A program made the translations under genes and the position numbers. DNA of 60,615 nt from the NCBI GenBank assembly GCA_017847725.1, contig JAGAXW010000017.1, positions 1 through 60,615 on the forward strand. The letters are read 5' to 3'. Under the pieces are notes generated by a model, which worked only from the letters and a program-made list of their open reading frames with translations, ran no database searches and was not told the origin of the DNA. Origin of the DNA: Prevotella sp. (GTDB lineage: Bacteria > Bacteroidota > Bacteroidia > Bacteroidales > Bacteroidaceae). Position 1 is the stretch's first letter. Every line of letters starts with the position of its first letter. Positions 18,869 to 27,901 of the stretch are shown here, in pieces.

Positions 18869-20194
18869 ATGACAGAAAACAATATACTGCTCGATTTCGG
18901 CGAGCCAGAAAAGGAGAATAGCATCATTAAGGTCATCGGTGTCGGTGGCGGAGGTGGCAATGCAGTCAACCACATGTATCGTGAAGGCATCCACGATGTC
19001 ACCTTTGTACTTTGCAATACTGATAACCAAGCGCTCAATGACTCGCCGGTTCCGGTTCATCTGCAGCTGGGGCGCGAGGGCCTCGGCGCCGGCAACCGTC
19101 CCGAGAAGGCCCGTGCCGCTGCAGAGGAGAGCATTGAGGATATTAAGCAGATGCTGAACGACGGTACCCGTATGGCATTCATCACCGCAGGTATGGGTGG
19201 CGGCACCGGCACCGGCGCAGCCCCTGTCGTTGCACGTGTGTCCAAGGAACTCGGCATTCTTACCGTAGGTATCGTTACCATCCCGTTCCGCTTCGAGGGA
19301 GACCGCAAGATTGACCAGGCGCTCGATGGCGTTGAGGAGATGAACAAGCACGTTGACGCCCTGTTGGTCATCAACAACGAGCGACTTCGTGAAATCTATC
19401 CTGAGCTGACCGTTCTGGATGCATTCGGAAAGGCAGACGATACCCTCTCTATTGCAGCCAAGTCTATTGCAGAGATTATCACGGTGCATGGCCTGATCAA
19501 TCTTGACTTCAACGATGTGAAGACTGTACTGAAAGACGGTGGTGTCGCCATCATGTCGACAGGCTATGGCGAAGGCGAAGGACGTGTCAAGAAAGCCATC
19601 GAAGATGCCCTGACCTCTCCGCTGCTCAACGAAAATGACGTCTTCAACTCTAAGAAGATTCTACTCTCCATTTCGTTTGCCGGCAATAAAGACGGGTCGG
19701 GCTCGCTGATGATGGAAGAGATGAACGACGTCAACGACTTTATGGCAAAATTCGGCAACGACTTTGAAATAAAGTGGGGCTTGGCCGTTGACCCTGAACT
19801 GGGAAAGAAGGTCAAGGTCACCATTCTCGCTACAGGATTCGGTATCGACCGAGTCGATGGCATGGCCAGTCACCGTCAGCGTCTCAACACGCAGGAGGAG
19901 GCCACCCGTATTGCGGAACAGCAGGAGGAAGAGGCTAAGCGTATCGACCGTCGCAACCGCTTCTATGGCAACAACGGACAAACCCGCAAATACAAACGCC
20001 GTCCTCATATATACCTCTTCCGTCCGGAGGACCTCGACAACGACGATGTCATCTCTGCCGTTGAGCAGACGCCCACCTACAAGCGCACTCGTGAAATCCT
20101 CGACAGCATCTACAATCAATCCAACGGTGAAGAGGCTCACCAAAAGAATGACGAGTCGCAGGAGCCTGTACAGGGAACCATAAGATTCGCTTAA
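18869..20194 (+). CDS. ftsZ: FtsZ, tubulin-like division GTPase
   Basis: A 441-residue tubulin homologue that forms the Z ring. The tubulin signature GGGTGTGAAP is at 110-119, with GVGGGGGNAVNHM at 24-36. After the GTPase core (ends near 330) a linker rich in E and R leads to a conserved segment with DLDNDDVISAVEQTPTYKR and a short tail. It closes the division cluster; the next gene is convergent, 18 bp away, with no clear hairpin terminator between them. Confidence 0.98.
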   Translation: MTENNILLDFGEPEKENSIIKVIGVGGGGGNAVNHMYREGIHDVTFVLCNTDNQALNDSPVPVHLQLGREGLGAGNRPEKARAAAEESIEDIKQMLNDGTRMAFITAGMGGGTGTGAAPVVARVSKELGILTVGIVTIPFRFEGDRKIDQALDGVEEMNKHVDALLVINNERLREIYPELTVLDAFGKADDTLSIAAKSIAEIITVHGLINLDFNDVKTVLKDGGVAIMSTGYGEGEGRVKKAIEDALTSPLLNENDVFNSKKILLSISFAGNKDGSGSLMMEEMNDVNDFMAKFGNDFEIKWGLAVDPELGKKVKVTILATGFGIDRVDGMASHRQRLNTQEEATRIAEQQEEEAKRIDRRNRFYGNNGQTRKYKRRPHIYLFRPEDLDNDDVISAVEQTPTYKRTREILDSIYNQSNGEEAHQKNDESQEPVQGTIRFA

Positions 20195-20212
20195 GACAAA
20201 GCAAGCAACAGC

Positions 20213-20887
20213 CTACTTGATTCGAAACGCCTTTTCGACAATACCATCATAGGTATTGACGGAGAGGCGTATGCTGTCAGGACGCTCGTCCGTATCAGGC
20301 AGAGAAATGCTGACATAACGCCTGTTGGTGTAATACTCAGGTGCACTGCCTTGGCTATGAATCAGTCGATAACAGGCCGTTTGTGTCAGGTCATCATTCT
20401 GGCGGATCTCGTCGCAGACCAACGCCAGCGAATGTGTCCCCTCGTCCCCGTTTTCATCTCGACCGTTCTTCAGCAACAAGCCGAGATTGATATATTTACC
20501 GCTTTTTACCAGCCAGGCGCTCTCCAACCCGACAGGATCTTGCGGCTGACTGGTAAAGTGTTCTGCACCATGAGGGCGAAGGGTTGGCACAGCGGTAAGA
20601 GAAACCATCTCCGCCTGCTGATCTGACACCTTATTATAATAAGCCAACACGCGATAGAGCGTATCACCTTTTTGCATCCATGACGCAGTAACCGTCTTGG
20701 TAAGAATCAGACTGACGCCCTCATCAGTAGTCATAGAGATGCCCTGTTTCTGGCTGTTTGTCGACAGTTCCACAAAGTCTGTAAGCATCAGCGAATACTT
20801 ACCCTCACCCTTGTCATAGCTGTCTGTCTGACAAGAGAAGAACGTCAGCATGACTGGGAAGCATACGTATGGTAAGACCTTTCTCAT
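20213..20887 (-). CDS. NigD-like lipoprotein, function unknown
   Basis: A 224-residue exported lipoprotein. Residues 1-18 are a signal peptide and LTFFSC gives a lipobox with Cys19. The rest is a beta-rich protein with a segment WLVKSGKYINLGLLL that resembles the C-terminal half of the Bacteroidetes NigD-like family; this match is tentative. Its ATG overlaps the stop of the upstream acyltransferase by ATGA, so the two are probably co-expressed. No catalytic residues are apparent. Confidence 0.7.
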   Translation of the reverse strand: MRKVLPYVCFPVMLTFFSCQTDSYDKGEGKYSLMLTDFVELSTNSQKQGISMTTDEGVSLILTKTVTASWMQKGDTLYRVLAYYNKVSDQQAEMVSLTAVPTLRPHGAEHFTSQPQDPVGLESAWLVKSGKYINLGLLLKNGRDENGDEGTHSLALVCDEIRQNDDLTQTACYRLIHSQGSAPEYYTNRRYVSISLPDTDERPDSIRLSVNTYDGIVEKAFRIK

Positions 20888-22029
20888 TGGGCTGCCATAT
20901 AATTGCGAACAGGATTGGCATACATGGTCAGCATACGCTCGCGTAGAAAGCCCTCATCCTTGGAAGGAATAGCTATCTTTGCCAGCTGGCCGGCCAGATA
21001 GCTTTCGAAACGCTCCTTGTCCTGCTGTGTGTAATGGTCGGCATAAGATGCCTGCCCGTTCAGTTTGTCATAGGCAATATAGTTGCACGGGTACAGCCTA
21101 TAGCCCCGATGCAGTTCACGATCCATGCGCTTGCTAAGCGTCTGGAAGAACTCATTTCGCGGCAACCCATTCAATTCGTCAAGCCACTGGTTGACAGGTG
21201 TACCACAATGGTAGTGCACGCGCCCCTTATAGCCCAGGATTCCAGTGCGCATATTATCCAAGTCGTCCTGACGGCTCTTTTTGTAACCAGGGTCGTCACG
21301 CTTCAGTTGGAACTCCTGTGCTTTCAGGTAGTCACACGGGTCAAACTCATAACTGATGGTGAGCGGCACAATGTTCAGCTCGCTGAGCTGTCCGCCCATG
21401 GCCAGCATCTTCAGTACCGACTCCTGCGTCTGGTCACTGGAGTCCTTGGCACGCCCCTCACGCTGTGCAATCCAGATATTTTCCTTTTTTTGTGTGACAG
21501 CATAATGTATGTAACTGCTCATCAGCTGACTTGACCGCATCATCTCATGGGCTGTCAGGCCCCGACGCACGGTAAAGGCCTTATTCATTCGCACCAACTG
21601 CTTAATCCACGGGTAGATTAACAAGTTGTCACCGATGCCTATCTCTACCGTCGTAGGATAGCCGTTGTCTACAAGCATCACATCGAGAAAAGCAGAGTCG
21701 AGCACAATGTCGCGATGATTGCTCACAAAGGTATAGCGCTGTTCTTTTCCTGTATCTTCCGGTAGCATGCGGTCGTCGAAATCACAACCGTCAGTATGGC
21801 GGCGGATGATATAGCGGACAACCGGTTTCATGAAACGTTGCTGGAAGTCAAGCGGTGTCTTTACACCCTTGAAGGCCAGTCGCAGCAAACCGTTACGGAT
21901 ACCCTTGGGCAGCCAGGGAGCAAAACCCTTCAGCATGGCAGAGAACTGCCTGTCGCCAAGCAGTTCATCAAAAGCCTGCTGCATCTCTTCCGGCTCATAG
22001 GGCCGTATCTCGTCAAACTCTTCTCTCAT
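20884..22029 (-). CDS. PlsC-family 1-acyl-glycerol-3-phosphate-type acyltransferase
   Basis: A 381-residue acyltransferase. The HX4D catalytic motif is HRDIVLD near residues 105-111 and is preceded by TFVSN. The protein is longer than typical PlsC and has a charged N-terminal region plus a C-terminal extension, a form common in Bacteroidales. Substrate unknown; phospholipid or lipid-A-linked acylation are both possible. A GTG codon lies directly before the chosen ATG. It is 21 bp after ddl and overlaps the lipoprotein gene. Confidence 0.85.
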   Translation of the reverse strand: MREEFDEIRPYEPEEMQQAFDELLGDRQFSAMLKGFAPWLPKGIRNGLLRLAFKGVKTPLDFQQRFMKPVVRYIIRRHTDGCDFDDRMLPEDTGKEQRYTFVSNHRDIVLDSAFLDVMLVDNGYPTTVEIGIGDNLLIYPWIKQLVRMNKAFTVRRGLTAHEMMRSSQLMSSYIHYAVTQKKENIWIAQREGRAKDSSDQTQESVLKMLAMGGQLSELNIVPLTISYEFDPCDYLKAQEFQLKRDDPGYKKSRQDDLDNMRTGILGYKGRVHYHCGTPVNQWLDELNGLPRNEFFQTLSKRMDRELHRGYRLYPCNYIAYDKLNGQASYADHYTQQDKERFESYLAGQLAKIAIPSKDEGFLRERMLTMYANPVRNYMAAQ

Positions 22030-22050
22030 CACTTGACCCCTTCGTTATTT

Positions 22051-23040
22051 TCAGAACTGGTTTTCAACGATATCAGTAAGCACGTCTGTCATCGACAGAC
22101 CGGCGGCACGCACCTGCTGCGGAATGAAGCTGGTGGGAGTCATTCCCGGCGTTGTATTAACCTCCAGCATATTGATCTTGCCCTCCTTCGAGATAATGTA
22201 GTCGATACGGATGATGCCGTTGCAGTGCAGAATGTCGTAGATGTAGCTGGTGATTTCGCGCACACGACGGGTCACATCCTCAGAGAGGCGTGCCGGGGTA
22301 ATCTCCTTGACCTGACCATTATACTTGGCGTCATAGTCGAAGAATTCGTTGGTTGTGACCACCTCTGTTGCCGGTAAAACCACAGATTTCTCATGGGTTT
22401 TATAGACACCAATGCTGATTTCAGTACCATCGAGGAACTGCTCTACCATAATTTCCGGGCTCTCCAACATCGCCTTACGGATGGCGGGAGCCAACTGGTC
22501 CTTATTCTTCACCTTTGACACGCCGAACGAAGAACCATCGGCAGCAGGCTTGACAAAGCAAGGCATACCGATGCGGCGCTCTATCTCATCGTCACTTACC
22601 AACTGTTCGTAGCCCGCACGGATGAGCAGCGAGTCGGCAACGGCCACGCCATAGCCACGCAGATACTGGTTGAGCACGAACTTGTTGAATGTCATCGCCT
22701 CTACCAACACCCCGCTTGTGGAATAAGGGATGTCAACCAAGTCGAAATAACCCTGCAGGATACCGTTTTCGCCAGGAGTGCCATGAATGGTGATATAGGC
22801 ATAGTCGAACAGTTTTGCCTTTCCGTCCTCTATAAATGAGAAGTCGTTGCGGTCGATGCGAGCCGTCGTTCCGTCAGGCAGTTCCACATGCCAGTCCTGT
22901 CCCTTGATATCAACAATATAGACATTGTACCTCTCTCTGTCGAAGAAAGAATAGAGGCCTTGTGCAGAGCGCAGCGATACGTCGTGCTCAGAAGAGTCAC
23001 CGCCACAGACGATGGCAACGTTACGTTTTAATTGTTTCAT
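22051..23040 (-). CDS. ddl: D-alanine-D-alanine ligase
   Basis: A 329-residue ATP-grasp enzyme that makes the D-Ala-D-Ala dipeptide used by MurF. It shows SSEHDVSLRSA near 16-26, KPAADGSSFGVSKV near 178-191 and EVNTTPGMTPTS near 295-306, the expected substrate and metal-binding blocks. It follows rluD by 9 bp on the minus strand and complements the Mur ligases encoded in the division cluster. Confidence 0.96.
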   Translation of the reverse strand: MKQLKRNVAIVCGGDSSEHDVSLRSAQGLYSFFDRERYNVYIVDIKGQDWHVELPDGTTARIDRNDFSFIEDGKAKLFDYAYITIHGTPGENGILQGYFDLVDIPYSTSGVLVEAMTFNKFVLNQYLRGYGVAVADSLLIRAGYEQLVSDDEIERRIGMPCFVKPAADGSSFGVSKVKNKDQLAPAIRKAMLESPEIMVEQFLDGTEISIGVYKTHEKSVVLPATEVVTTNEFFDYDAKYNGQVKEITPARLSEDVTRRVREITSYIYDILHCNGIIRIDYIISKEGKINMLEVNTTPGMTPTSFIPQQVRAAGLSMTDVLTDIVENQF

Positions 23041-23049
23041 AGTGTATGA

Positions 23050-24096
23050 TTATCTTTTATATTTTCTCCATTTGTCTATCAGTGCTTCCATGTCGCCGGC
23101 CAGCTCACTTGTGAAATCCATCTGCTCATGACTGACAGGGTGGACAAACCCCAGTGTACGGGCGTGCAAGGCCTGCCGTCCACAAAGTTTAAAGCAGTTC
23201 TGGACGAAAGCCTTGTAGGAGGCAGTCCGCTCGCCACGCAGGATCTCCATGCCACCATACCGCTCGTCGGCAAAGAGCGGATGACCGATATGCTTCATGT
23301 GTGCACGTATCTGATGAGTACGGCCTGTCTCCAGGCGACATTCCACCAGCGTGGTATAACCATAGCGCTCCAGCACGTGGTAGTGGGTAACAGCCGACTT
23401 GCCGATGTCGGAGCCCGGCGGGAATACAGCCATACGCTGGCGATCCCTGGGGTCACGCCCTATGTTGCCCTCTATTCGTCCATTGTCTTCTGTGAAGTTG
23501 CCCCATACCAGAGCCACATACGAACGATGGGTATCATGATTGAAGAACTGGGCCCCCAACTCCGTCTTGGCCTCTGGCGTCTTGGCCACGACCAACAAGC
23601 CACTTGTATCCTTGTCTATGCGGTGTACCAGTCCGACACTCGGGTCGTTTGGATCGTAAGTGGGCAAGGCTTTCAGATGCCAGGCAACGGCATTGACCAG
23701 CGTACCGTGGAAGTTGCCCACTCCTGGATGTACCACCATGCCGGCCGGTTTATTGACCACCATCAGCTGGTCGTCCTCGTACACCACGTCCAGCGGTATA
23801 TCCTCAGGTTCAATTGTAGTATCGTAGTGTGGACGATCGAGCATCAACGTGACGATGTCACCAGGACGCACTTTGTAGTTGCTCTTAACGGGGCGTCCGT
23901 TCACCTGTATGAAGCCCGCGTCGGCAGCTTTTTGTATGCGGTTGCGCGAGGAGTGCTGTACATGTTCCGACATATACTTGTCGATGCGCACAGGTTCCTG
24001 GCCGCGGTCCACCTCCATACGCAGATGCTCGTAGAGCCCGCCATCAGCAGCGCCTTCGTCCATCAGGTCGATATCGTCCAGTTCTTCCGTCATCAT
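23050..24096 (-). CDS. rluD: RluD-type 23S rRNA pseudouridine synthase
   Basis: A 348-residue RluA/RluD-family enzyme. An acidic N-terminus (DDIDLMDEG) is followed by an S4 RNA-binding domain (RIDKYMSEHVQHSSRNRI, about residues 37-54 onward) and the catalytic block HRIDKDTSGLLVVAK with the active Asp. It probably modifies the helix 69 region of 23S rRNA. The start overlaps the stop of the PASTA gene (ATGATGA). Confidence 0.95.
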   Translation of the reverse strand: MMTEELDDIDLMDEGAADGGLYEHLRMEVDRGQEPVRIDKYMSEHVQHSSRNRIQKAADAGFIQVNGRPVKSNYKVRPGDIVTLMLDRPHYDTTIEPEDIPLDVVYEDDQLMVVNKPAGMVVHPGVGNFHGTLVNAVAWHLKALPTYDPNDPSVGLVHRIDKDTSGLLVVAKTPEAKTELGAQFFNHDTHRSYVALVWGNFTEDNGRIEGNIGRDPRDRQRMAVFPPGSDIGKSAVTHYHVLERYGYTTLVECRLETGRTHQIRAHMKHIGHPLFADERYGGMEILRGERTASYKAFVQNCFKLCGRQALHARTLGFVHPVSHEQMDFTSELAGDMEALIDKWRKYKR

Positions 24097-24752
24097 TCCC
24101 TCGTACCAGTTTCCTTTATCTCCACGAATTCGTCCGTTTCGCTCCCCTGTAGCATCATCGTCGAATCGGTAGCGTATGACATCTCGTCGACGTCATCGCT
24201 GCTGCCCTGTCCCACCATCAGCGTAAGGGGATAGTCAATAGATACACGGTCGCCATTCGACACGCGACGCCCACGGCAGAGGATACCATAGACCCAGTCT
24301 TTCTCGCCCTCCACCTGTAGCGGTTCCGTCAATTGGAACCCGATGGCCATGAGCTTTGCCTCCGCCTCCCTGAGGCTGGAGTTGTCGACAATGTCGGGGA
24401 TGGCAAATGTTGGCGACGAAGGAGAGTTGACCGTCACATATATGATATGCCCCTGCTTTACCTTCAGCCCGTAACTGGGAGTCTGCATCAAGATGCTGTT
24501 GGCGGGCATCTTCTTGTTGTAGCCAGAGTCACTGACCACAATGCACAGACCTTTTCCCTCCAGCAGTCGGTAGGCTTTCTCATAATCCATGCCTTTGATG
24601 TCGGGCACCTCAATGCTCTCGCCATGGTGTGTATACCAGTTGAGTCCGATACCCACGCCCCCACACAGCAGCACGACGACAACAGCCATTGCCAGCAGGT
24701 TGAGCGCCAGATACCGGCCGATAACCTTCTCAAACAAATCCTTCGCGTTCAT
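24093..24752 (-). CDS. membrane-anchored PASTA-domain protein
   Basis: A 219-residue bitopic protein. A short cytoplasmic tail and one membrane segment (15-37) are followed by PASTA repeats (VPDIKGMDYEKAYRLL from about 49 and IPDIVDNSSLREAEAKL from about 119) and an acidic C-terminal tail. PASTA domains bind peptidoglycan or lipid II, but no kinase or transpeptidase domain is attached here. Its conserved place before rluD and ddl suggests a cell-wall role. An upstream in-frame ATG at 24833 would start before the promoter box at 24770-24777, so the ATG at 24752 is chosen. Confidence 0.88.
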   Translation of the reverse strand: MNAKDLFEKVIGRYLALNLLAMAVVVVLLCGGVGIGLNWYTHHGESIEVPDIKGMDYEKAYRLLEGKGLCIVVSDSGYNKKMPANSILMQTPSYGLKVKQGHIIYVTVNSPSSPTFAIPDIVDNSSLREAEAKLMAIGFQLTEPLQVEGEKDWVYGILCRGRRVSNGDRVSIDYPLTLMVGQGSSDDVDEMSYATDSTMMLQGSETDEFVEIKETGTRE

Positions 24753-24769
24753 TATTATATAATATTTGG

Positions 24770-24777
24770 CAAAATTA
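24770..24777 (-). promoter_or_regulatory. -7 promoter box for the PASTA-rluD-ddl unit
   Basis: TAATTTTG on the minus strand, 17 nt before the ATG at 24752. Confidence 0.6.
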
Positions 24778-24796
24778 CAAAGAATAATTGATACAA

Positions 24797-24835
24797 CAAA
24801 AAAATTGGGTATATTTCTTGAAAACATACCCAATT
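24797..24835 (-). terminator. rho-independent terminator after rpmH
   Basis: A perfect 10-bp stem (AATTGGGTAT at 24803-24812 with ATACCCAATT at 24826-24835) with a 13-nt loop is followed on the minus strand by a run of seven T. A second small palindrome (CTGACctGTCAG, 24843-24854) lies between the rpmH stop and this stem. Confidence 0.88.
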
Positions 24836-24857
24836 CTTATCGCTGACCTGTCAGGAC

Positions 24858-25013
24858 TTACTTTCCGTGGTGCTCGTCAGATACTGTTAACTTCTTACGG
24901 CCCTTAGCGCGGCGAGAAGCCAGTACGCGACGACCATTCTTAGTTGCCATGCGCTCGCGGAATCCATGCTTGTTCACGCGGCGGCGGTTGTGCGGCTGAA
25001 ATGTTCTTTTCAT
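24858..25013 (-). CDS. rpmH: 50S ribosomal protein L34
   Basis: A 51-residue, very basic protein: it starts [20 protein letters not shown], continues [20 protein letters not shown] and ends [11 protein letters not shown]. This is full-length L34 of the large ribosomal subunit. It is transcribed alone, with its own promoter box at 25058-25065 and a strong terminator downstream, and is divergent from efp. Confidence 0.97.
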   Translation of the reverse strand: MKRTFQPHNRRRVNKHGFRERMATKNGRRVLASRRAKGRKKLTVSDEHHGK

Positions 25014-25057
25014 TGTTTTATCTTGTTTTTATTATTATAATTCGTCAAATCGGGGTG

Positions 25058-25065
25058 CAAAATTA
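25058..25065 (-). promoter_or_regulatory. -7 promoter box for rpmH
   Basis: TAATTTTG followed by CACC on the minus strand, 44 nt before the rpmH ATG. Confidence 0.6.
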
Positions 25066-25139
25066 CGTAATTATTTCGAATTACGCAAGTTTTACCTCAA
25101 TTTTTCATTTTTAATTTTTAATTTTTAATTTATTTGTTG

Positions 25140-25147
25140 TACCTTTG
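25140..25147 (+). promoter_or_regulatory. -7 promoter box for efp
   Basis: TACCTTTG followed by CACC, 46 nt before the efp ATG, downstream of an A/T-rich tract of repeated TTTTTAAT units at 25100-25130 that may act as an UP-like element. Confidence 0.7.
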
Positions 25148-25193
25148 CACCCGCAAAACAACAATAATTGCATACATAATTACATTTTTTTAT

Positions 25194-25760
25194 ATGATCA
25201 ACTCACAAGACATCAAGAAAGGAACCGCCATCCGTATGGACGGTGCCATCTGGGTTTGCATTGACTTCCAGCACCGCAAGCCCGGCAAGGGAAACACCAT
25301 CATGAACATCAAGATGAAGAACGTCACTGACGGCCGTGTGTTGGAGCGTCGCTACAACATTGGTGAGAAGTTGGAGGATGTTGTCATCGAGCACCGCGAT
25401 TATCAGTATCTCTATGAGGACCAGGAGGGTCGCATCTTCATGAATCAGGAGACCTTTGAGCAGATCCCCATCGCCAACGACCTGGTTATCGGCCACGAGT
25501 ACATGAAGGAAGGCGACATTCTGTCTGTAGTCAGCGACACCACCGACGGTACCATTCTCTACGCTGAGATGCCCGTGAAGACCATCCTGCGCGTCACCCA
25601 CTCAGAGCCCGGCATCAAGGGCGACACCGCCACCAACACCCTGAAGCCCGCCACGCTGGAGACTGGTGTAGAGGTACGTGTTCCTCTGTTCATCAACGAG
25701 GGCGACCTCATCCAGGTCGACACCCGCGACGGTTCTTATCTGGCCCGCGCCAAGGAGTAA
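25194..25760 (+). CDS. efp: translation elongation factor P
   Basis: A 188-residue EF-P with three beta-barrel domains. The loop that enters the peptidyl-transferase centre reads RKPGKGN with Lys32 at the tip, the residue modified in many bacteria; no modification enzyme is encoded nearby. EF-P relieves stalling at polyproline. An in-frame start 60 nt upstream lies within the promoter box and is rejected. It is 2 bp before the following glycosyltransferase. Confidence 0.97.
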   Translation: MINSQDIKKGTAIRMDGAIWVCIDFQHRKPGKGNTIMNIKMKNVTDGRVLERRYNIGEKLEDVVIEHRDYQYLYEDQEGRIFMNQETFEQIPIANDLVIGHEYMKEGDILSVVSDTTDGTILYAEMPVKTILRVTHSEPGIKGDTATNTLKPATLETGVEVRVPLFINEGDLIQVDTRDGSYLARAKE

Positions 25761-25762
25761 GG

Positions 25763-26749
25763 ATGAAATATTCTATTGTCGTCCCAGTCTACAATCGTCC
25801 CGGCGAGTTAGACGATTTGCTGCTCAGCCTTTGCCATCAGTCCGTAAAGGGTTTTGAGGTAGTTATTGTAGACGACGGCAGCACTATTGCCAGCAAGGAT
25901 GTCTGTGACGAATACGCAGACATCCTTGATTTGCATTACTACTACAAGCCCAACAGCGGTCCTGGGCAGAGCCGCAACTACGGCGTGGAGCGTGCCACAG
26001 GCGACTGGGTCATCATACTCGACTCCGATGTCGTCCTGCCCGACCACTATATGGAGCATGTGCAGAAGGCGACAGCCTCGATTGTCGCATGGGGAGGCCC
26101 CGACGCTTCACATCCCTCGTTCACACCCGTGCAGAAGGCCATTTCCTACTCTATGACCTCTTTCTTCACCACCGGAGGCATCCGTGGCGGCAAGAAGAAG
26201 CTCGACAAGTTCTACCCCCGCTCCTTCAACATGGGCATCCGGCGCGACGTCTACCTACAGCTGGGCGGCTTCTCCAAGATGCGCTTTGGAGAGGATATCG
26301 ACTTCAGCTACCGCATCGTCGAAGCAGGCTATGAGCCCCAGTTGCTCTCCGATGCCTGGGTGTGGCATAAGCGGCGTACCGACCTGCGCAAATTCTACCG
26401 TCAGGTGTATAACAGCGGCATCGCCCGCATCAACCTTGAGAAGCGCCACCCCGGCACCCTCAAGTTGGTTCACCTGTTGCCCACCGTCTTCACCCTCGGC
26501 GTTATTCTCCTGGTTCTGCTGGCTCCTTTCACATACGGGCTCTCCCTGCTTCCGCTGCTGGCCTACGCCCTCATCATCTGCACAGACTCATCCATCCGGC
26601 ACAAGAGCCTCAAGGTAGGCCTCATCAGCATCCCCGCAGCCTTTACCCAGCTGATGGGCTATGGACTGGGATTCATCGAGTCGTGGTGGAAGCGCTGCGT
26701 ATTGGGCAAAGACGAATTCCAGGCCTTCGAGAAAAACTTCTATAAATGA
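25763..26749 (+). CDS. family 2 glycosyltransferase
   Basis: A 328-residue GT2 enzyme: nucleotide-sugar-binding start SIVVPVYNRP with VDDGS near 37-41, DXD-type LDSDVVLPD near 91-99, the acceptor-side block GEDIDFSYRI, and two C-terminal hydrophobic segments (about 235-285) that should hold it at the membrane. Sugar and acceptor cannot be told. It lies in a row with efp and radC (ATGA overlap with radC). Confidence 0.9.
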   Translation: MKYSIVVPVYNRPGELDDLLLSLCHQSVKGFEVVIVDDGSTIASKDVCDEYADILDLHYYYKPNSGPGQSRNYGVERATGDWVIILDSDVVLPDHYMEHVQKATASIVAWGGPDASHPSFTPVQKAISYSMTSFFTTGGIRGGKKKLDKFYPRSFNMGIRRDVYLQLGGFSKMRFGEDIDFSYRIVEAGYEPQLLSDAWVWHKRRTDLRKFYRQVYNSGIARINLEKRHPGTLKLVHLLPTVFTLGVILLVLLAPFTYGLSLLPLLAYALIICTDSSIRHKSLKVGLISIPAAFTQLMGYGLGFIESWWKRCVLGKDEFQAFEKNFYK

Positions 26750-27435
26750 CGGACAAGCTCAACATCAACCAATGGGCTGCCGAAGACCGTCCGCGAGAGA
26801 AGCTCATGCGTCTGGGCGCTCAGTCGCTCAGCGATGCCGAGCTGCTGGCCATCCTCGTAGGTAGCGGCAGTCCCAAGGAAGATGCCGTCACCCTGATGAA
26901 GCGCCTGCTATCCGACTGCCGCAACAGCCTCAACACCTTAGGCAAGATGACCATCAGCCAGCTCTGCCAGTACAATGGTATTGGCGAGGCCAAGGCCATC
27001 ACCATCCTTGCCGCCTGCGAACTCGGCAAGCGCCGCCAGATGGAGTCGCCCGAGGAGCGTCCGGACTTAGGCACCGCAACCCGCCTCTACAACCACATGC
27101 ACCCCCTGCTGCAAGACTGTGACGTCGAGGAGTTCTGGCTACTACTCATGAACCACAACTACCGCCTCATCAAGCAGCAGCGCATCTCGCATGGCGGCAT
27201 CACCGAGGTAGCCGTCGACATCCGCATCATCATGCGCGAGGCCGTGCTGAACAACGCCACCATCATCGCCGTATGCCACAACCACCCGTCGGGCAACCTG
27301 CGTCCCAGTCAGGCCGACAACGACCTCACCGCACAACTCAAGAAAGCGTGCGACGTGATGCGCATCCACCTGCTCGACCACATCATCGTCACCGACGGAG
27401 CTTATTTCAGCTACCACGAGTCGGGACGCCTGTGA
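26746..27435 (+). CDS. radC: RadC-family JAMM-domain protein
   Basis: A 229-residue UPF0758 protein. A helix-hairpin-helix region (residues about 25-95) precedes a JAMM metalloprotease-like domain with HNHPSGNLRPSQADND near 182-197, keeping the two His and the Asp metal ligands. Once linked to DNA repair, but its biochemical role is unclear. The start overlaps the stop of the upstream glycosyltransferase. Confidence 0.94.
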   Translation: MTDKLNINQWAAEDRPREKLMRLGAQSLSDAELLAILVGSGSPKEDAVTLMKRLLSDCRNSLNTLGKMTISQLCQYNGIGEAKAITILAACELGKRRQMESPEERPDLGTATRLYNHMHPLLQDCDVEEFWLLLMNHNYRLIKQQRISHGGITEVAVDIRIIMREAVLNNATIIAVCHNHPSGNLRPSQADNDLTAQLKKACDVMRIHLLDHIIVTDGAYFSYHESGRL

Positions 27436-27462
27436 TTCCCCATTACCATTAGAATATAGAAT

Positions 27463-27888
27463 TTACTGCTGCCTGCTGCACTGCGGGCAGACACCCTTGA
27501 CCACATATTCAGCCTCTTCCAGCAGAAACCCTGCGGGAAGCGGGACAGGAGGAATATGCACGTTGGTAAGACAGTAGGTACGGTGGCACCGACGACAGGT
27601 AAGATGCACATGGCCATGACACTGGCGGGTATCGTCGAAGTGGCAGACACAGTATTTCTGCGAGCCAGAGCCGTCGTCAATCTCGTGCAGCAGATGGGCC
27701 TCCGTCAGGAGTGTCAGCGTGCGAAACAGCGTGGAGCGGTCGACGGTAGGCAGCCTGCCCTCCAGGTCGGCCAGGCTGAAAGCATCCGTAAAGCCATGGC
27801 GCACGGTGCGCCAGATAAGCAGTCGCACAGCCGTCAGACGGATGCCCGCATTGTCCAGTACCTGTTCGTCGGAGATGTCCAGATGCAT
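27463..27888 (-). CDS. Fur-family metal-responsive transcriptional regulator
   Basis: A 141-residue protein with an N-terminal winged helix (LPTVDRSTLFRTLTLL is the recognition region) and a C-terminal metal domain with CRRC and CPQC, the two CxxC pairs of the structural zinc site, plus the His-rich HGHVH stretch. Fur, Zur or PerR type cannot be assigned from sequence alone. It lies 13 bp after the inositol-phosphate synthase gene on the same strand, as the last gene of the inositol-lipid unit. Confidence 0.9.
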   Translation of the reverse strand: MHLDISDEQVLDNAGIRLTAVRLLIWRTVRHGFTDAFSLADLEGRLPTVDRSTLFRTLTLLTEAHLLHEIDDGSGSQKYCVCHFDDTRQCHGHVHLTCRRCHRTYCLTNVHIPPVPLPAGFLLEEAEYVVKGVCPQCSRQQ

Positions 27889-27901
27889 TGGGCCGTCAGC
27901 G

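Noticed and set aside
24843-24854. Small palindrome CTGACctGTCAG after rpmH as a regulator site
   Set aside because: It directly follows the stop codon and precedes a strong terminator, so it most likely belongs to the 3' end of that transcript.
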